Assembly: GCA_030765065.1 (NCBI GenBank)
Contig: CM060984.1
Span: forward strand, 97,321,488-97,385,487
Direction of reading: 5' to 3'
Length of the DNA stretch: 64,000 nt
Origin: Deroplatys truncata
Taxonomy: Eukaryota; Arthropoda; Insecta; Mantodea; Mantidae
Notes under the pieces: model-generated
Database searches by the model: none
The model's input: only the letters and a program-made list of their open reading frames with translations
Told to the model about the DNA's origin: nothing
Made by a program: the position numbers and the translations under genes
Part shown: piece by piece, positions 11,307 through 22,597 of the stretch
Layout: every line of letters begins with the position of its first letter
Position numbering within the stretch: the first letter of the stretch is position 1

Positions 11307-12139
11307 AAATTAAATTAAATTGAACTTTAACTGCTGTGGTCCTTAGCGTCCCATTCTATACTGGGCGTGAAAGACCGGTAATATTGCTCTGAGCAAAATT
11401 ACCGGTGGTCCCGTGTCGTAAATCTACGACACGGGACCACCGGCTTTACTTCCTTCCTAAGGAAGCCATGCTAAGGATTTTTACACCCGAAAAAAATCCA
11501 TCGCCCTCCGCCGGGTTTGAACCCGCGACCTTGGGAACTAGAAGCTAGCGTGATAACCACTACACCACGGAGGACGATTCGTCGGGAAGAGGTAATTTTA
11601 ACCTGCCTTCGTATCGGACATTGCATTTTTAGTCATAGGTATCTGCTCAGTAGTGACCCCGCACCACTCTGTGGGCAGTGTGATGCGCCCTTAACGGTGC
11701 GTCACGTTTTAGAGAAATGTCAGGTTTTAGCTGCATTGCGTGTTCGTGTGGGTCTGCCTCTTGGCATAGCCAATATTTTTGCAGACGACGCGCATGCTGT
11801 TGCATGTCTTTTACGTTTTATAGGTGATTGTGGGTTTTACCGGCGCATTTGATGCGCTCAAGTCTTTTGGATTTGTTATTTTATGTTGACTGTTTTACTG
11901 TGGGGCTCTTGTGTTTTACCTTTTGCAGTTCCTGACACGTCTTTTTTATATTTTCTTGACCATGTTTTTCAGTGTGATGATTTTTAGTATTTGCCGATTT
12001 ATTTTTTAGTGTATTTGACGCCTTGGGTTAGTGGCCCGTATATTGGTTTATGGGTTTTGTACTTTGTAAGAGCGCTAATGACCGTTGATGTTGAGCGCCC
12101 TTAAACCTGATTTCATCATCATCACGGAGGACGAGAGAT
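11307..12139 (-). mobile_element. SINE-A copy split by a non-LTR insertion, with its own target-site duplication
   Basis: The minus-strand SINE has its tail at 11307-11330, its body to about 11500 and its tRNA-like head at 11505-11577, with B box GGGTTCAAACCC and A-box-like TGGTGTAGTGG. The last bases of the head are found again at 12123-12139 after the inserted element. Direct repeats AGATAAGAGGAA at 11295-11306 and 12140-12151 flank the complete unit and are its target-site duplication. The body contains an unusual inverted duplication at 11374-11443, reported separately. Confidence 0.85.
11578..12122 (+). mobile_element. 5'-truncated non-LTR retrotransposon tail inserted in the SINE-A head
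   Basis: It is flanked by exact 12-bp direct repeats CACGGAGGACGA at 11566-11577 and 12123-12134. The open part (to 11851) encodes CLRIGHCIFSHRYLLSSDP, then CGQCDAPLTVRHVLEKC, an intact C-x2-C-x8-H-x4-C cluster, and ends FIGDCGFYRRI. This is the C-terminal end of the polymerase ORF of a Jockey/I/R1-group element, after the RNase H region. The remaining 270 bases are 3' untranslated sequence ending in TTTCATCATCAT, a TCA-repeat tail. The frame is intact, so the copy is younger than the RNase H remnants at 2.5 and 41.7 kb. Confidence 0.85.
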
Positions 12140-12151
12140 AGATAAGAGGAA

Positions 12152-12989
12152 GAAAATACGTTTATGCAATTCTACCGTAATAAGCAGTTGTTAGTGTATT
12201 CAATATGGCGCGTAATTGGCTCATTATGGCATTCGTGACAATAATAGCAGTGACATAGTTTTTATAATAATGACGTAATACGGTTATTCCAAGTTGCCCT
12301 GGCTTATAGAGAGAAGATGAAACTCTTTTGTGATATCTGTCCTCTGAGCAACGAAGATACAAAAGAACTTTGTACGTTATTAAATATAAACTAATTAAAA
12401 TCTGAATTTATAATTACTATGCTGTGCTGATAATAGGCTACATTACAGTCTATAACACTTGCTCACTTCTCTTCCAGGAAGGGAATGTATGCAAGAGACT
12501 GTTTTGCTTATCGTTTCAATAAGCCAAGTAGTAACAAATAACATACTGGGAAAGAAGTTAAAGCTCAATTTACGAACATATGAAGACGCTCTGATTCATA
12601 GAAGCTGAATTAAAATGCAAGGATTGTATAAAATGGTGTACTCGGCTCGTGGATAATATTACTATGTAACTCCTGCCAAAATCACCAAGATTATACACTT
12701 TTTGCATAAATTACCATTAACAGACAACACTGTCGTTTTATCCATTAGCAGTTCATAAAATGTATGGTCTCAAACGTGTCTTGGTAGTTCCGTCCGCCGT
12801 ATCAATACATTGCAGGGAGTCCCTTTTGTAAAAACCCAGGAATTCATTTAATTGGTGCTTCGAGTTCAAGGAATATTTCGCGCTAAATATGTATTAATGA
12901 TAATATCAAAGAGGATCGGAGATTTCCGATAAATTCAGGGACACAGTGAGTGAATGAATTTATCTGGAAGGCTCAGATTCTCCAGTCAT
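12152..12989. other. Unassigned sequence
   Basis: No repeat, RNA gene or recognisable coding region was seen. The minus-strand 66-codon frame at 12162-12362 has no family motif. Confidence 0.35.
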
Positions 12990-13165
12990 ACCTATTATTA
13001 CTATTATATGAAAGAAATAAGAATTTTAATAAAATTTCCAAACATTCGCTCACAATATATGTTTAAGGTATTCGCAGACAATAAAATGCATATCTTGAAT
13101 TCACTGCGAATAGCATGTCCTTTTCATTCTGAATTAATGTTGTATACCTGCATACCGTAATTATC
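12990..13165 (+). repeat. F1 fragment, copy 4 (+), core only
   Basis: Matches the F1 core: TTTTAATAAAATTTCC, TGTTTAAGGTATTCGCAGAC, AATGCATATCTTGAATTCAC and TGTATACCTGCATACCGTAA. Neither end of F1 is present. Confidence 0.5.
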
Positions 13166-16100
13166 GACGGGAATACATAAATAATTAAATAAAGAAGTGA
13201 TAGTAAGATAAAGAAATAATCATACTAAATAATTTCCGTATATTAAATCAATGTATAATGTAACAAGCTTGGGTTGAAAATATGTGCCACAAAAGAAAGT
13301 AATTAGCGTGTCATATAATGAAAGGCATTAGTATCGGCCACATAGAGAACACATTAGCTAAAGAATTTCTGGGAATGCAGTTAGGTTATAGGTTCAGCAC
13401 GCTTACACAGTCACGTAGGCTAAAACTCTGAAAAAGAGAACTGCAGGTATTTCCAAGATTTTAGCCAGCCCCCTAGTAACAAAGTCAGGGACGCGCATGA
13501 GGTGAATATTGGCCCGGGCGTGAAATAATTTTGGTGGGAGTAATTCTAATGTAGACGTGGCTTAAGTAATATAGAGGCGGGAATTTAATTCAGAGAGTGA
13601 CTCTCTCACTGGTACCACTAGCGGTACTTACTGTGATTTTAAGCGCCTAGTGACTTGCTTGTGAGAGTAAGATTTCGCAGCTGTCGCGAGGGATCTTTCC
13701 GAGCATCATTTTGGCTACTCACGACACGTTATGTTTCTGGTTTCTTTTATTGCGGAAACCGTTATTTCCAATCATAATTTTGATACTGCAGAAGTTAGCA
13801 GGTATAATAATTCAGTTGCCATAGTCTCGAATGCTACAATTCAGAGTGAGTCTATTCCTTCATTTCAAACGTTTGGCAACTCAATTCAAGAACTCAAATA
13901 TTAGTTCATAATAAATTTTTCAGTCAATTTAAACTGCTGTTGTCCTTCGTAATACATCTATGCATGCCCTGAGGGAAAATACTCATAGCTCAACCACTGG
14001 AGCAGCCGGCAGCAGAATCAACATCAGATATTGGAGACAACGAGAAAAGGTGGCAACTACATTCGTGTATCAAAATTGCACACCTCATCGCGGCATCATT
14101 GTTACTGCTTCATTCATGTAATTTCCACATTTATTAGGTAATCAAGGTTGGCAACTCTTGAGTACTATAATTTTACACCGCTAAGTGGCATTGTTTTCTC
14201 CCTCAAATTATCATCATCTACCGTTAAAAGCGCTTCCTTTGCCTTCGACTGTCTTAAAAATTGTTATTATTAATACTATAATATCTAAGGGATGTATGTC
14301 ACTACGTTAAGGGTATAAAAACTCGCGTGAGTGTTCCCTTTAATATTATAAACCTTATCCTCGATTCCTTTACTGACCGTGCATTGCAATATACATTTTC
14401 AATATAGAGCAAATATTCGCATTTAAATGAATAGCTCCGCTGCTAGCACATCTTTTCGTTCGGACTCTCTCTGGATTATCACATGCTAGCGAATTTGCCT
14501 CGACACATTTTCGCCCTTCGTAGCTTTTACGACCGTTGGTTGAAGCGGTGACCCGGACAAGCTACTCTTCCCTTGTTTTTTTAATCACGTGACATTGTAA
14601 AAGAGTCTAGAACAGAGAAACTCGATCGTTGGTATGATTAGCGCCAGCCGTCGCAGTTTCGGCTATCTGGAGAAACATTTTGATGAGCAAAACCAAGTTA
14701 ATGCGAGAAGTGTAGAGGGAAACATCTGGCTCGCATTAGCGGAGAATACCAATAGTCACACGACATGATCAGATCATGGTTATTCCATGGTGATTTTGAA
14801 GACTATTCACAGAATATATTACCTTTCCGCCCGCTTCATGTTACTTTCTATACATTCCGTATAGAAACGGCTTAATTGTGGTTAATGTGTATTAAGCACA
14901 TGCTATATTTACGTAGGGGGCTGAGACAATAGTGAAGAATGTATTACATTTAATTTATTGCTAGAAAAATACTTCATAAAGTATCAGAAAATGAATAATT
15001 TATAGTAAGACCCCTGAAACAGAAAATTTGTGTTCATGGTGTACACAATAGAAGCAAATTCCCTCACGAATAGAAGAAAATAGCACACAAATATATAAAA
15101 AGGAAAGCAAATAAAGAAATAAATTACTATTTGTAACGATAAAAGCAATAACATACAATGTTAATTTTATGTTATATAGCTTATTTTGTATGCAATTCTT
15201 TAGTAACCAAATATTCAGTTTTAAAAGAGGATAAATGATACGTACTTGCAATAATAAACAAATAACACTCATATAGCTAACTTAAAGTATACAACAAAGT
15301 TTTCGTTGCGAAATGCTGTGGTGCTGCAAATCTCGATATTTGAAATCAATTTTGGGCCAAGAATGCTGCTGTGGTTAAAGGCTGCAATTATTTTAATTTA
15401 AGTTCAGCCAGGCACTCAAGATCATTAGTCATATCGTTTAGTTTTATATTTCAGGCGACAAAACGGGAACTTCTTCCGATTTTTGTATATAATTTCATGA
15501 AACGTTAAACGTTTAGTGGATTTAAAGTACGTTGAATTCAGAGAAGAGAAGTTCTCTAGGATAATCAATGGGCTTATTCAGATATTTATTTTGATCAATA
15601 TTCTTTTTTAATAATTTAAGTCATACTGGTAATGACAATCGTTAAACTTAGAACCTGGGCTTTGGTCTCGAGTCGCTGGGGTTTTATCTTCTATTAGGAT
15701 ATAGAATTTCCGCTATTACCTATATTGTGACGCAGCTGCTATGGATATAGCGTGGATGTCAGTGTCTTTCAGTGCTGGCCGACCGGCTGGTTGAAGAGAT
15801 AAGAAGGGCTGCCCTATCTTCGACATAAACATCAGGAACTCCTTCGAGACGCAACAAGGTAATTCTGGATACTTCCCCCCCGCCTCCGGAGAACTCTCTA
15901 TCGAAATCTGCTACTATATATCGGCGAGCATACCGGCGATAGTCAGTGAATTAGTAGGTTTTTTTATGTTGTGAGGCATTACATACTGGTTACTTAGTGT
16001 GTTCTACAAATGAGGTGGTTACGGTAGTTGTAACGTACAGTGAGTGCTGCTCGGCGTCCAATAGAAGAGAAATTATGAGTTCGATACTCAGAGTGAAGTG

Positions 16101-16950
16101 AAAAGTAGGAGATTCGCTTTACTCGTCCTTAGGTCAAGAAAAAAGCGCGACTTTGATATTTTCTGCTCCCCTCCACATTGCAAGCTGTGCTGAGGCCAAA
16201 AATAGTCCTCCGTAGAACTTTCGTTACACGAAAAAAGAAGCATATATGCTGCTACACAACAATAAACTATTGCACTTATTGTGTACTACAGTACGTTAAT
16301 GTTAAGTTAGTTTAGTGAAATTATTCCAGGTTTAAATTGATACCAACGTTAACCATTTACAAAATCCCGAAAGATGCAAGTAATGGAATCATAAGTAAGT
16401 ACGTATCGTCTCTAACAGTAATCTACCATAGAAAGGACAACATGAATACGTAAAATAAATTATATTTAAACACTATTACCTCATATCTGTATGTTATGCA
16501 TCAATTGTATGAAAGCGTTTGTAATCTCATTGGTTGGCGAACCTGCTAAGAGATAAAAGTGGCGACAACCATGTATAATGCGATGAATTCTCGTGCTTTG
16601 TATTTTAAAGTAAACAGGGGTGGTGCGAAATGAACTGCTAAGTGTAAACAAATTGTTTTGAATGTGTACAGCAGGTTATCAGAAGAGAATAAGAACTGGG
16701 CTCATTTCAGAAGCGCGGCAAAACAGCAGTCTATTAGAGCGCGATGATGTTATTGAGTAGTGGAATACAGCTAGTGTAAAACGTCGAGACAGTCCCCCAC
16801 TCCTGAAGCATAGCTGCGCAATAGCGCTGACCAGCCCACCTGCATAATAAGAGAGGTGGGGGTCAGTGACTGCTTCCTAGCTCTGATATACTTCTGATCC
16901 CGTACTCCCCCTCCACTTTTACCACTTTTCATTTCTCCTCTCTTGTGCAT
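13166..16950. other. Largest unassigned stretch
   Basis: Almost 3.8 kb without F1, SINE or recognised coding sequence. Possible core promoters are the TATA-like GGGTATAAAAACTCGCG at 14308-14324 and CTATATATCGGCGAGCATAC near 15914 within a G+C-richer patch (15760-16130). No long frame follows either one. The 90-codon minus frame at 15000-15272 is hydrophobic and A+T-driven and is not called. Confidence 0.35.
15760..16130 (+). promoter_or_regulatory. G+C-richer patch with TATA-like box, possible promoter or LTR piece
   Basis: CTACTATATATCGGCGAGCA near 15911 is followed at promoter-like distance by GTCAGTGAATTAG, which fits an initiator. A similar arrangement (CGGCTATATAAGCGAGCG) occurs at 33358. 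The two patches share little else that I can align. Both could be remnants of retrotransposon promoters. Confidence 0.25.
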
Positions 16951-17109
16951 ATGGAGTGTCACGACGTTTTACACGAACTGTACTTACGCAGTGTTCGTCA
17001 GTTCAGAAACCAGGGTCGTCTGATATATTTTCTAGATGAAACTTGGGCGAATGTGGGGCATACCGTAACGAAAGTCTGGAAAGATTCAACAATAAAAAGT
17101 AAATGTTAA
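16951..17109 (+). pseudogene. Transposase DDE-domain fragment with LDETW motif, exon-like
   Basis: A 52-codon frame from ATG 16951 to TAA 17107-17109 contains QFRNQGRLIYFLDETWANVG followed by HTVTKVWKDSTIKS. The hydrophobic strand ending in LDETW and the following N-x-GH match the first catalytic Asp region of Tc1/IS630-like DDE transposases and related uncharacterised arthropod proteins (recognised from memory of the family). The rest of the catalytic domain is missing. The piece is preceded by a pyrimidine tract (TTTCATTTCTCCTCTCTTG) and an AG at 16955-16956, and it ends AAAAAGTAAAT, a plausible splice donor at 17099. So it could be an exon of a transposase-derived gene rather than a simple fragment. 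Confidence 0.55.
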
Positions 17110-17696
17110 GCATTCATTTATGGCCTTACAACGCCACTGAAAGCACCTAAAACTATGAATAATTGCATAGTTTTACCATTTGTACAGTATTGATTGATTA
17201 TACTGCGCATTCATTTGTAGTTCGTAAGTTGTGTTTAAACCCGGATAGCTTAACCTAAAACAAACATATTTAATAATAAAGAAGAAAGCTATGCACAACG
17301 GATGAATACGGTTTCAAATGCGTTTTGTTAGGCTTTAGGGGCAAAATGCAATTAGGCCTACTGCGTTAATTTAGAAATGGTTTTGCTATTTATGAGTTAA
17401 TTTTCTTTCTTTATTTGCTGTTATCTGAAACTTTTAGCACTGTGTGAAAATAAATCAACTTCGAAAAGTTTTTAGATGAAAATAGGATCTTAGTTTTGTT
17501 TCTTCGTGGGCATGTTTCGGAACCCAGCCGAGAGCCAGCTGATACAAGCAGTGCTGGTGAAGGATGGGTGGCGGGAAACCGCGGAGTAATACATTTACTT
17601 TTTCCTTGACTTAACGACGAATCTAGTAATTCATTATACCGCCGCGCTGAAAGAAAAGTTAAGCGATAGTGAAAATTGAACTAAGTCACACTAGAA
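17110..17696. other. Unassigned sequence
   Basis: No gene or recognised repeat. The pyrimidine-rich patch and GGGTTTAAAC-type pieces are not repeated elsewhere in the window. Confidence 0.35.
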
Positions 17697-17701
17697 AAAA
17701 T

Positions 17702-18489
17702 CTGATGTGTTACACTCACATGACTTTCTCTACTCTTGTACAAACTATTTTTACAAACGCTTATTCTACATATGCTTCATGTTAATCGAGATGTTAATCT
17801 TATTATAAGCGATAGTCAAATATTTTAAGAGCTGGTTGCTATGTGGCGCATTCCATTCTCTTTGCATGTCCAGGACAAAAAAAATGAATAACGAATTTGA
17901 GAAAAAGTATAAGTATTGGAAAATTTAAGGGAATAACAAGCAATATCTCGAAAACGGTTCACTCAACAAAAAATGTATATGACATAAATTGTGTATTTTA
18001 ACGCGATCTACATTTTTTGTGTAGTAAAATTTTGTCTATCTCTTATGGTTTACCAGTTATGCAAAAGTCGTTCACAATGAAGAATACTTTTGGAGACATT
18101 CCCAGAAAATTCGAGATATACATTTCATTTCTCACGACAATATCTTAAACATATGATATTTTAATCAAAATTGTTAGAGCCATTTTTGAGAAAATTAAAA
18201 TTTTCGAAAAATGTTCCATGTAAAGGGTAGTCTGGGGTGGGGGGATTTTCTTGAAAACCTTTGTTTTGCATCTCTGGAACATACTGAACCAAAATAACAA
18301 GTTTGGTGTGTATCCGACTGTTCGTTTCTGAATTATGCTGTTCACAGACACGTACACAGACAGACGCACGGACATGTTTCCAGAATTTTTTTTGGATTCA
18401 GGGGGTCTCAAAACAAGTATTTCCGGTGAAATCTCGGTATCGAATTTTTGGGTGCAATACAATACTTCTCCTACGTAGTAGAGAAAGTA
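17702..18489 (-). repeat. F1 repeat copy 5 (-)
   Basis: The minus-orientation copy starts CTGATGTGTTACACTCACAT and ends GTAGTAGAGAAAGTA. AAAAT lies directly outside both ends (17697-17701 and 18490-18494). It lacks part of the block following CTTATTCTAC. The CA microsatellite place reads GACACGTACACAGACAGACG, so the repeat is short here. Frames of 84-163 codons are shadows of the repeat. Confidence 0.85.
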
Positions 18490-18494
18490 AAAAT

Positions 18495-19134
18495 GGAATG
18501 ACAGTGAAAACTGAAAAAGTAAGTGACAGTAAAAATAAAAATAAAAAATGTCTGTGAACTGCAGGGCTTCCAGAATGTTTTTGCATCTCGCATGGAATTT
18601 TACATCTGATGGTGGACATGCCACAACCGGTCGCATCTATGCTCTGACTTTGCTTCTTAAATGTGTGTAACATCTTACCATTTCCAAATGTCTTCCTTCT
18701 TCAGATTAGCAATCACTGTGCCGATGTAAATGCATTCCGAATGATATACTTAGTTTGTCAACTGTAATGTTGCTGAATATTACAGTTCAGAAACATTATT
18801 TTTATGTGTTTTTCTGGAGTTTTCCAAATGGGAGGATTTATTTAAATATTTGCATTCCTGGCTTTCATGCCGTGGTCCATTGCTTTATACTTTAATTTCT
18901 GTTGTTTTATCGACTTTGTGTGGACATCTGCAGAGGAAGTGAATCCTATGTGTGGATTTGTTTTGCACACGTTTCCTCAGTCTACCCCACAAATAAAAGC
19001 CACAGGTTGTTAAATTTGGAAATTGAGAGGCCTTACGCCAGCACAAATCACTATTTAAACACTATCCTAATGAATTCCTCTGCTGTATATTGTTGAAACC
19101 AACCAAATGATTTCCCTTCTTGATTCAACAAATT
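18495..19134. other. Spacer between two F1 copies, nothing assigned
   Basis: Neutral-looking sequence. A 64-codon frame at 18902-19096 has no recognised motif. Confidence 0.35.
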
Positions 19135-19140
19135 AAAAAT

Positions 19141-20040
19141 CTGATGTGTTACACTCAATGACTTTCTCTACTCTTGTACAAACTATTTTTACAAACGCTT
19201 ATTCTCCATCTACTTCATGTTAATCGAGATAAACATTTGCAGACTCTATCTTATTGCTACTTTTTGTAGATGTAAGGGGAAACTATATTTACAAGGGCAA
19301 TATAGAAAAACAGTAGGCTTTAAGCACATACATATCTCTTAATAGCTGGTTGCTAGGCGCAGCACCATTCCCTTTGCCACAGATTATAACTCTTTGCATA
19401 TCCCAGACAAAAAAATGAATAACGAATTCCCATTTGAGAAAAGTATTGAAAAATTTAAGGGAATAACAAGCAATATCTCGAAAATGGTTCACTCAACAAA
19501 AAAATGTATATGACATAAATTGTGTATTTTAACGTGATCTACATTTTTTGTGTAGTAAAATTTTGTTTATCTCTTATGGTTTACGAGTTATGCAAAAGTC
19601 GTTCACAATAAAGAATTACTTTTGGAGACATTCCCAGGAAATTCAAGATATACATTTTATTTGTCATAAAAATATCTTAAACCGATGATATTTTAATCAA
19701 AATCGTTAGTCATTTTTGAGAAAACTAAAATTTTCGAAAAATGTTCCATGTAAAGGGTAATTTGGGGTGGGGGATTTTCTTGAAAACCTTCTTGTCGCAT
19801 CCTTGGAAGATACTGAACCTATATACCAAGTTTGGTGTTTATCCGACTGTTCGTTTCTGAGTTATGCTGTTCACAAACACACACACAGACACACACAGAC
19901 ACACACACGGACATGTTTCCAAAAATGCTTTTTTTGGATTAAGGGGGTCTCAAAACATGTATTTCCGGTGAAATCTCTGTATCGAATTTTTGTGTGGAAT
20001 ACAATACTTCCCCTACATACTATACGTAGTAGAGAAAGTA
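19141..20040 (-). repeat. F1 repeat copy 6 (-), full length
   Basis: One of the best-preserved copies, 900 bp from CTGATGTGTTACACTCA to TAGAGAAAGTA. It is flanked on both sides by the direct hexamer AAAAAT (19135-19140 and 20041-20046). It carries the CA-type microsatellite at about 19877-19910, with CACACACACAGACACACACA, in the standard place. No coding capacity; frames inside it are stop-rich and include the microsatellite. Confidence 0.9.
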
Positions 20041-20284
20041 AAAAATGGAGCCACAATGTCATTTCTGTGCCTCTGTTTACTGTCTAGTCGTAAACGATTA
20101 GACCGATTATGCCTCTTGCTCTAATTGCGCGCCAAATTCCGTAAAAGCGGATAAGCATCAGACCGTTAGTGGTGTTATATTCCACTAACCCGATGTTTAG
20201 TAATACTTCAGAAATACGCCATCTCTAATACCTGGCAGCAGGCTGACACACTCCGCTATATGTGTATAGCTATAGATTTATACA

Positions 20285-20760
20285 ATGGAGAGGGACATCT
20301 CGTGCACATAGATTATTGTTGCCACCACTCCTCAGGAGGAAGGAATGAAGTGAATGAACCACAGCAGGCTATAAGCCGCAAAGATGCGCGGAATTCCCTA
20401 ACAGTTTCAGACTGGAAGATCCGTCCCACTGCTGGAGCTGCTTAGAGAGGGCGATGAACAACCCGTCAACCAAGCAGCCCTCCAGTGTTCACGGTGAGTA
20501 TTCTTTCCTTTGAGCAAGCATCCTAGCCATCCGTACGGCACCGCCAAACGCCACAAAACTTAGCACACCTGAAAGATGAGAAGAAAATAGAATGAAAGGG
20601 AAACGATGGAAAGGAAATCGAGGTAGATGAGAAATCAACTCAGAATTTGCCTACAGACAGGGAAAACTATGAAAAGTCACAGTGAGCGGTCGACGGGAAT
20701 GGAACCGAGGACCTCGCGAATGCAAGCGTCACACGTTACTATGAAGCCATCGCGCTGGGT
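20285..20760 (-). mobile_element. SINE-B-like copy, diverged
   Basis: Minus-strand head: CGCGATGGCTTCATAGTAAC, then CATTCGCGAGGTCCTCGGTT with a B-box-like GGTTCCATTCCC. The body has the AGGAGGAAGGAATGAAGTGA tail block also seen near 28750. It is older than the other SINE-B copies. Confidence 0.5.
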
Positions 20761-20929
20761 GCTGTCGACATGTATTAGACCTTTAGTTAATAAGAAACAA
20801 ATTAATGATAGGAGTTAATAGTCATTTACACACCTACTAAAGAAAGCGATGGATGGCTTTAAGAGCGTAATGTTTGTGACGGAGCCGTCGACAAATTTAG
20901 TTTGTACAATTTGTAATTTTCTCAACAAT

Positions 20930-21042
20930 GCTGTTTCCAGACTGTTTTGAATTCGGGATCTTCTAAACATGCGTTTTGGCGAATGTTATATATGGAATAC
21001 TCCCCTACTCTAGGTGAGAGATGGAGGATAGAGAAAGTATGA
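20930..21042 (-). repeat. F1 fragment, copy 7 (-), head end only
   Basis: Weak match to the head part of F1 read on the minus strand: CTTCTAAACATGCGTTTTGG, ATGGAATACTCCCCTACTC and ATAGAGAAAGTATG. Strongly diverged. Confidence 0.4.
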
Positions 21043-21954
21043 AATACGCTTTCTTTTGTCAGGAAGTTGTGTTAATTGCATCATAGAATAGAGTTTAGTG
21101 ATTAAAGCACAGAAACATCTAGTTACTCATTTAATATGTTTCCCAAATTCATCACGTAGCTGCAGCTCGAAACTTCAACATAAATATAATAACAACCATT
21201 ACTACCATAATATTTAAGTTGTTACGGAATGTTCTCAAACACTGCAGAATGATGCCTTCCCACTGCCAAGTTTACTCGCGCTGAAGATCTGCAGTTCTTT
21301 TCAGCGCGATCACCGTGGCAGTGAATAGGAAAATAGCAGGCACGGCATCTCTCGCTACGTCATTACAGTGTTTTTTGTTTTTTCCCCCCTCCTCGCCAAC
21401 TACGTCACAACAACTTGACAAAAGTTTTTCCCTCGCCTTCAATTATTTGACTTTGCCACTGTAGGAATATATTTTTTCTTCCGTAAATGAGTAATAAAAA
21501 GCTTTTATGGCATAATTTTAGTTCAGAAATATCAACCTTGTTTTATTTCCTCTGTTTTACGTTTCCTGAATATTTCCGTCATTGGGGCGTCCTTTATCTA
21601 AGGAAAAAATGTTTCCACTGCGTAAATTAAATATTGGGGTTGTTTCAGAAGTTATCTCTCATCAGGCAAAGCATGAAAATAGTTTTTGTAACGCATTTAT
21701 TTACTTTCAACACCTCACCGTCGACGTTCAGGAAACAAATAATACCGATATGAAGTTTCTCAGTTTATGGAACCCCGTTTACGAACAAAACCTTGTTAAA
21801 AACAACGTGTTTTAGGGATATCACTTTTTTGTTAGCATCAAAGAGTTAAATAATACAGACTGGGCAAACGAAAAAGTTCGTCGTTTTATTTTCTGTTTGG
21901 GTGGTAGGTACATAGAATATTCTACTAGATATTCAACTTATTTTTAGCTTCACC
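21043..21954. other. Unassigned sequence with one strong hairpin
   Basis: Contains the 63-bp hairpin at 21261-21323, listed separately, and a 77-codon frame at 21582-21815 without family motifs. Nothing else recognised. Confidence 0.35.
21261..21323. repeat. 63-bp two-stem hairpin
   Basis: Perfect inner stem TCGCGCTGAA (21276-21285) with TTCAGCGCGA (21300-21309) and a 14-nt loop. Perfect outer stem CACTGCCA (21261-21268) with TGGCAGTG (21316-21323), with internal loops of 7 and 6 nt. Size and shape are like a small precursor RNA, but there is no evidence of expression. Confidence 0.6.
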
Positions 21955-22597
21955 GTTTTCATTTACTACTTTTCATAGCACTTACCTATTGTGGGTAGTG
22001 GAAGCATTCAATTTCACCCAAACAATTTTTGTTTCATTGAAAAAATATACATTATGTGTTTGAGAAGCATAACTAAAAAACGAAAAGCGAATAAATACTA
22101 AGCTTGGTATTTAATTTCAGCATCTTATAAGGATGGGGTACGAAGATTTTCAAGAAAATTACCCCACCCCAAACTACACTTTACACTGAAAAATTTTCGT
22201 TTGTTTTATTTTCTCAAAAATGAGCTAAGTAACTTTGATTAAAATACCATAAGATATTTTATATGAATAATAAAACAAATATCTTGAATTTTCTGTGAAT
22301 AGCCTGTAAAGTTCTGTTCATTTGGATGCTTATTGTATAACTCTGTATAACCTGCAAACCATAAAACGTAGACAAAATCGTAATATATAAACATGTATAT
22401 CTATTTAAAACGCACATTTTATTTCAAATAAAATATTTGTGTTGTTTTCAGTTGAAATTATTCAATACTAAAACATTTTGAAAGTGCTGTCACCATTCAG
22501 TTGTTTTTCGCAATGTCATGACATTTCAAAGTTAGCAAATATTGGCCCGCGTTTTAAAGATGATTATCGTTTCAGCCTATATTTCTCCCTTATGCCT
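21955..22597 (+). repeat. F1 repeat copy 8 (+), left part
   Basis: Begins TTTACTACTTTTCATAGCAC and continues through the core (CTCAAAAATGAGCTAAGTAA, CCTGCAAACCATAAAACG). It stops at TTATGCCT (22597), where an LTR-like insertion begins, and resumes at 23529. The GT microsatellite is missing here. Confidence 0.75.

Noticed and set aside
18145..18636. 163-codon minus-strand frame
   Set aside because: It lies mostly in F1 copy 5 and has no protein-family feature; other F1 copies have stops in the same place.
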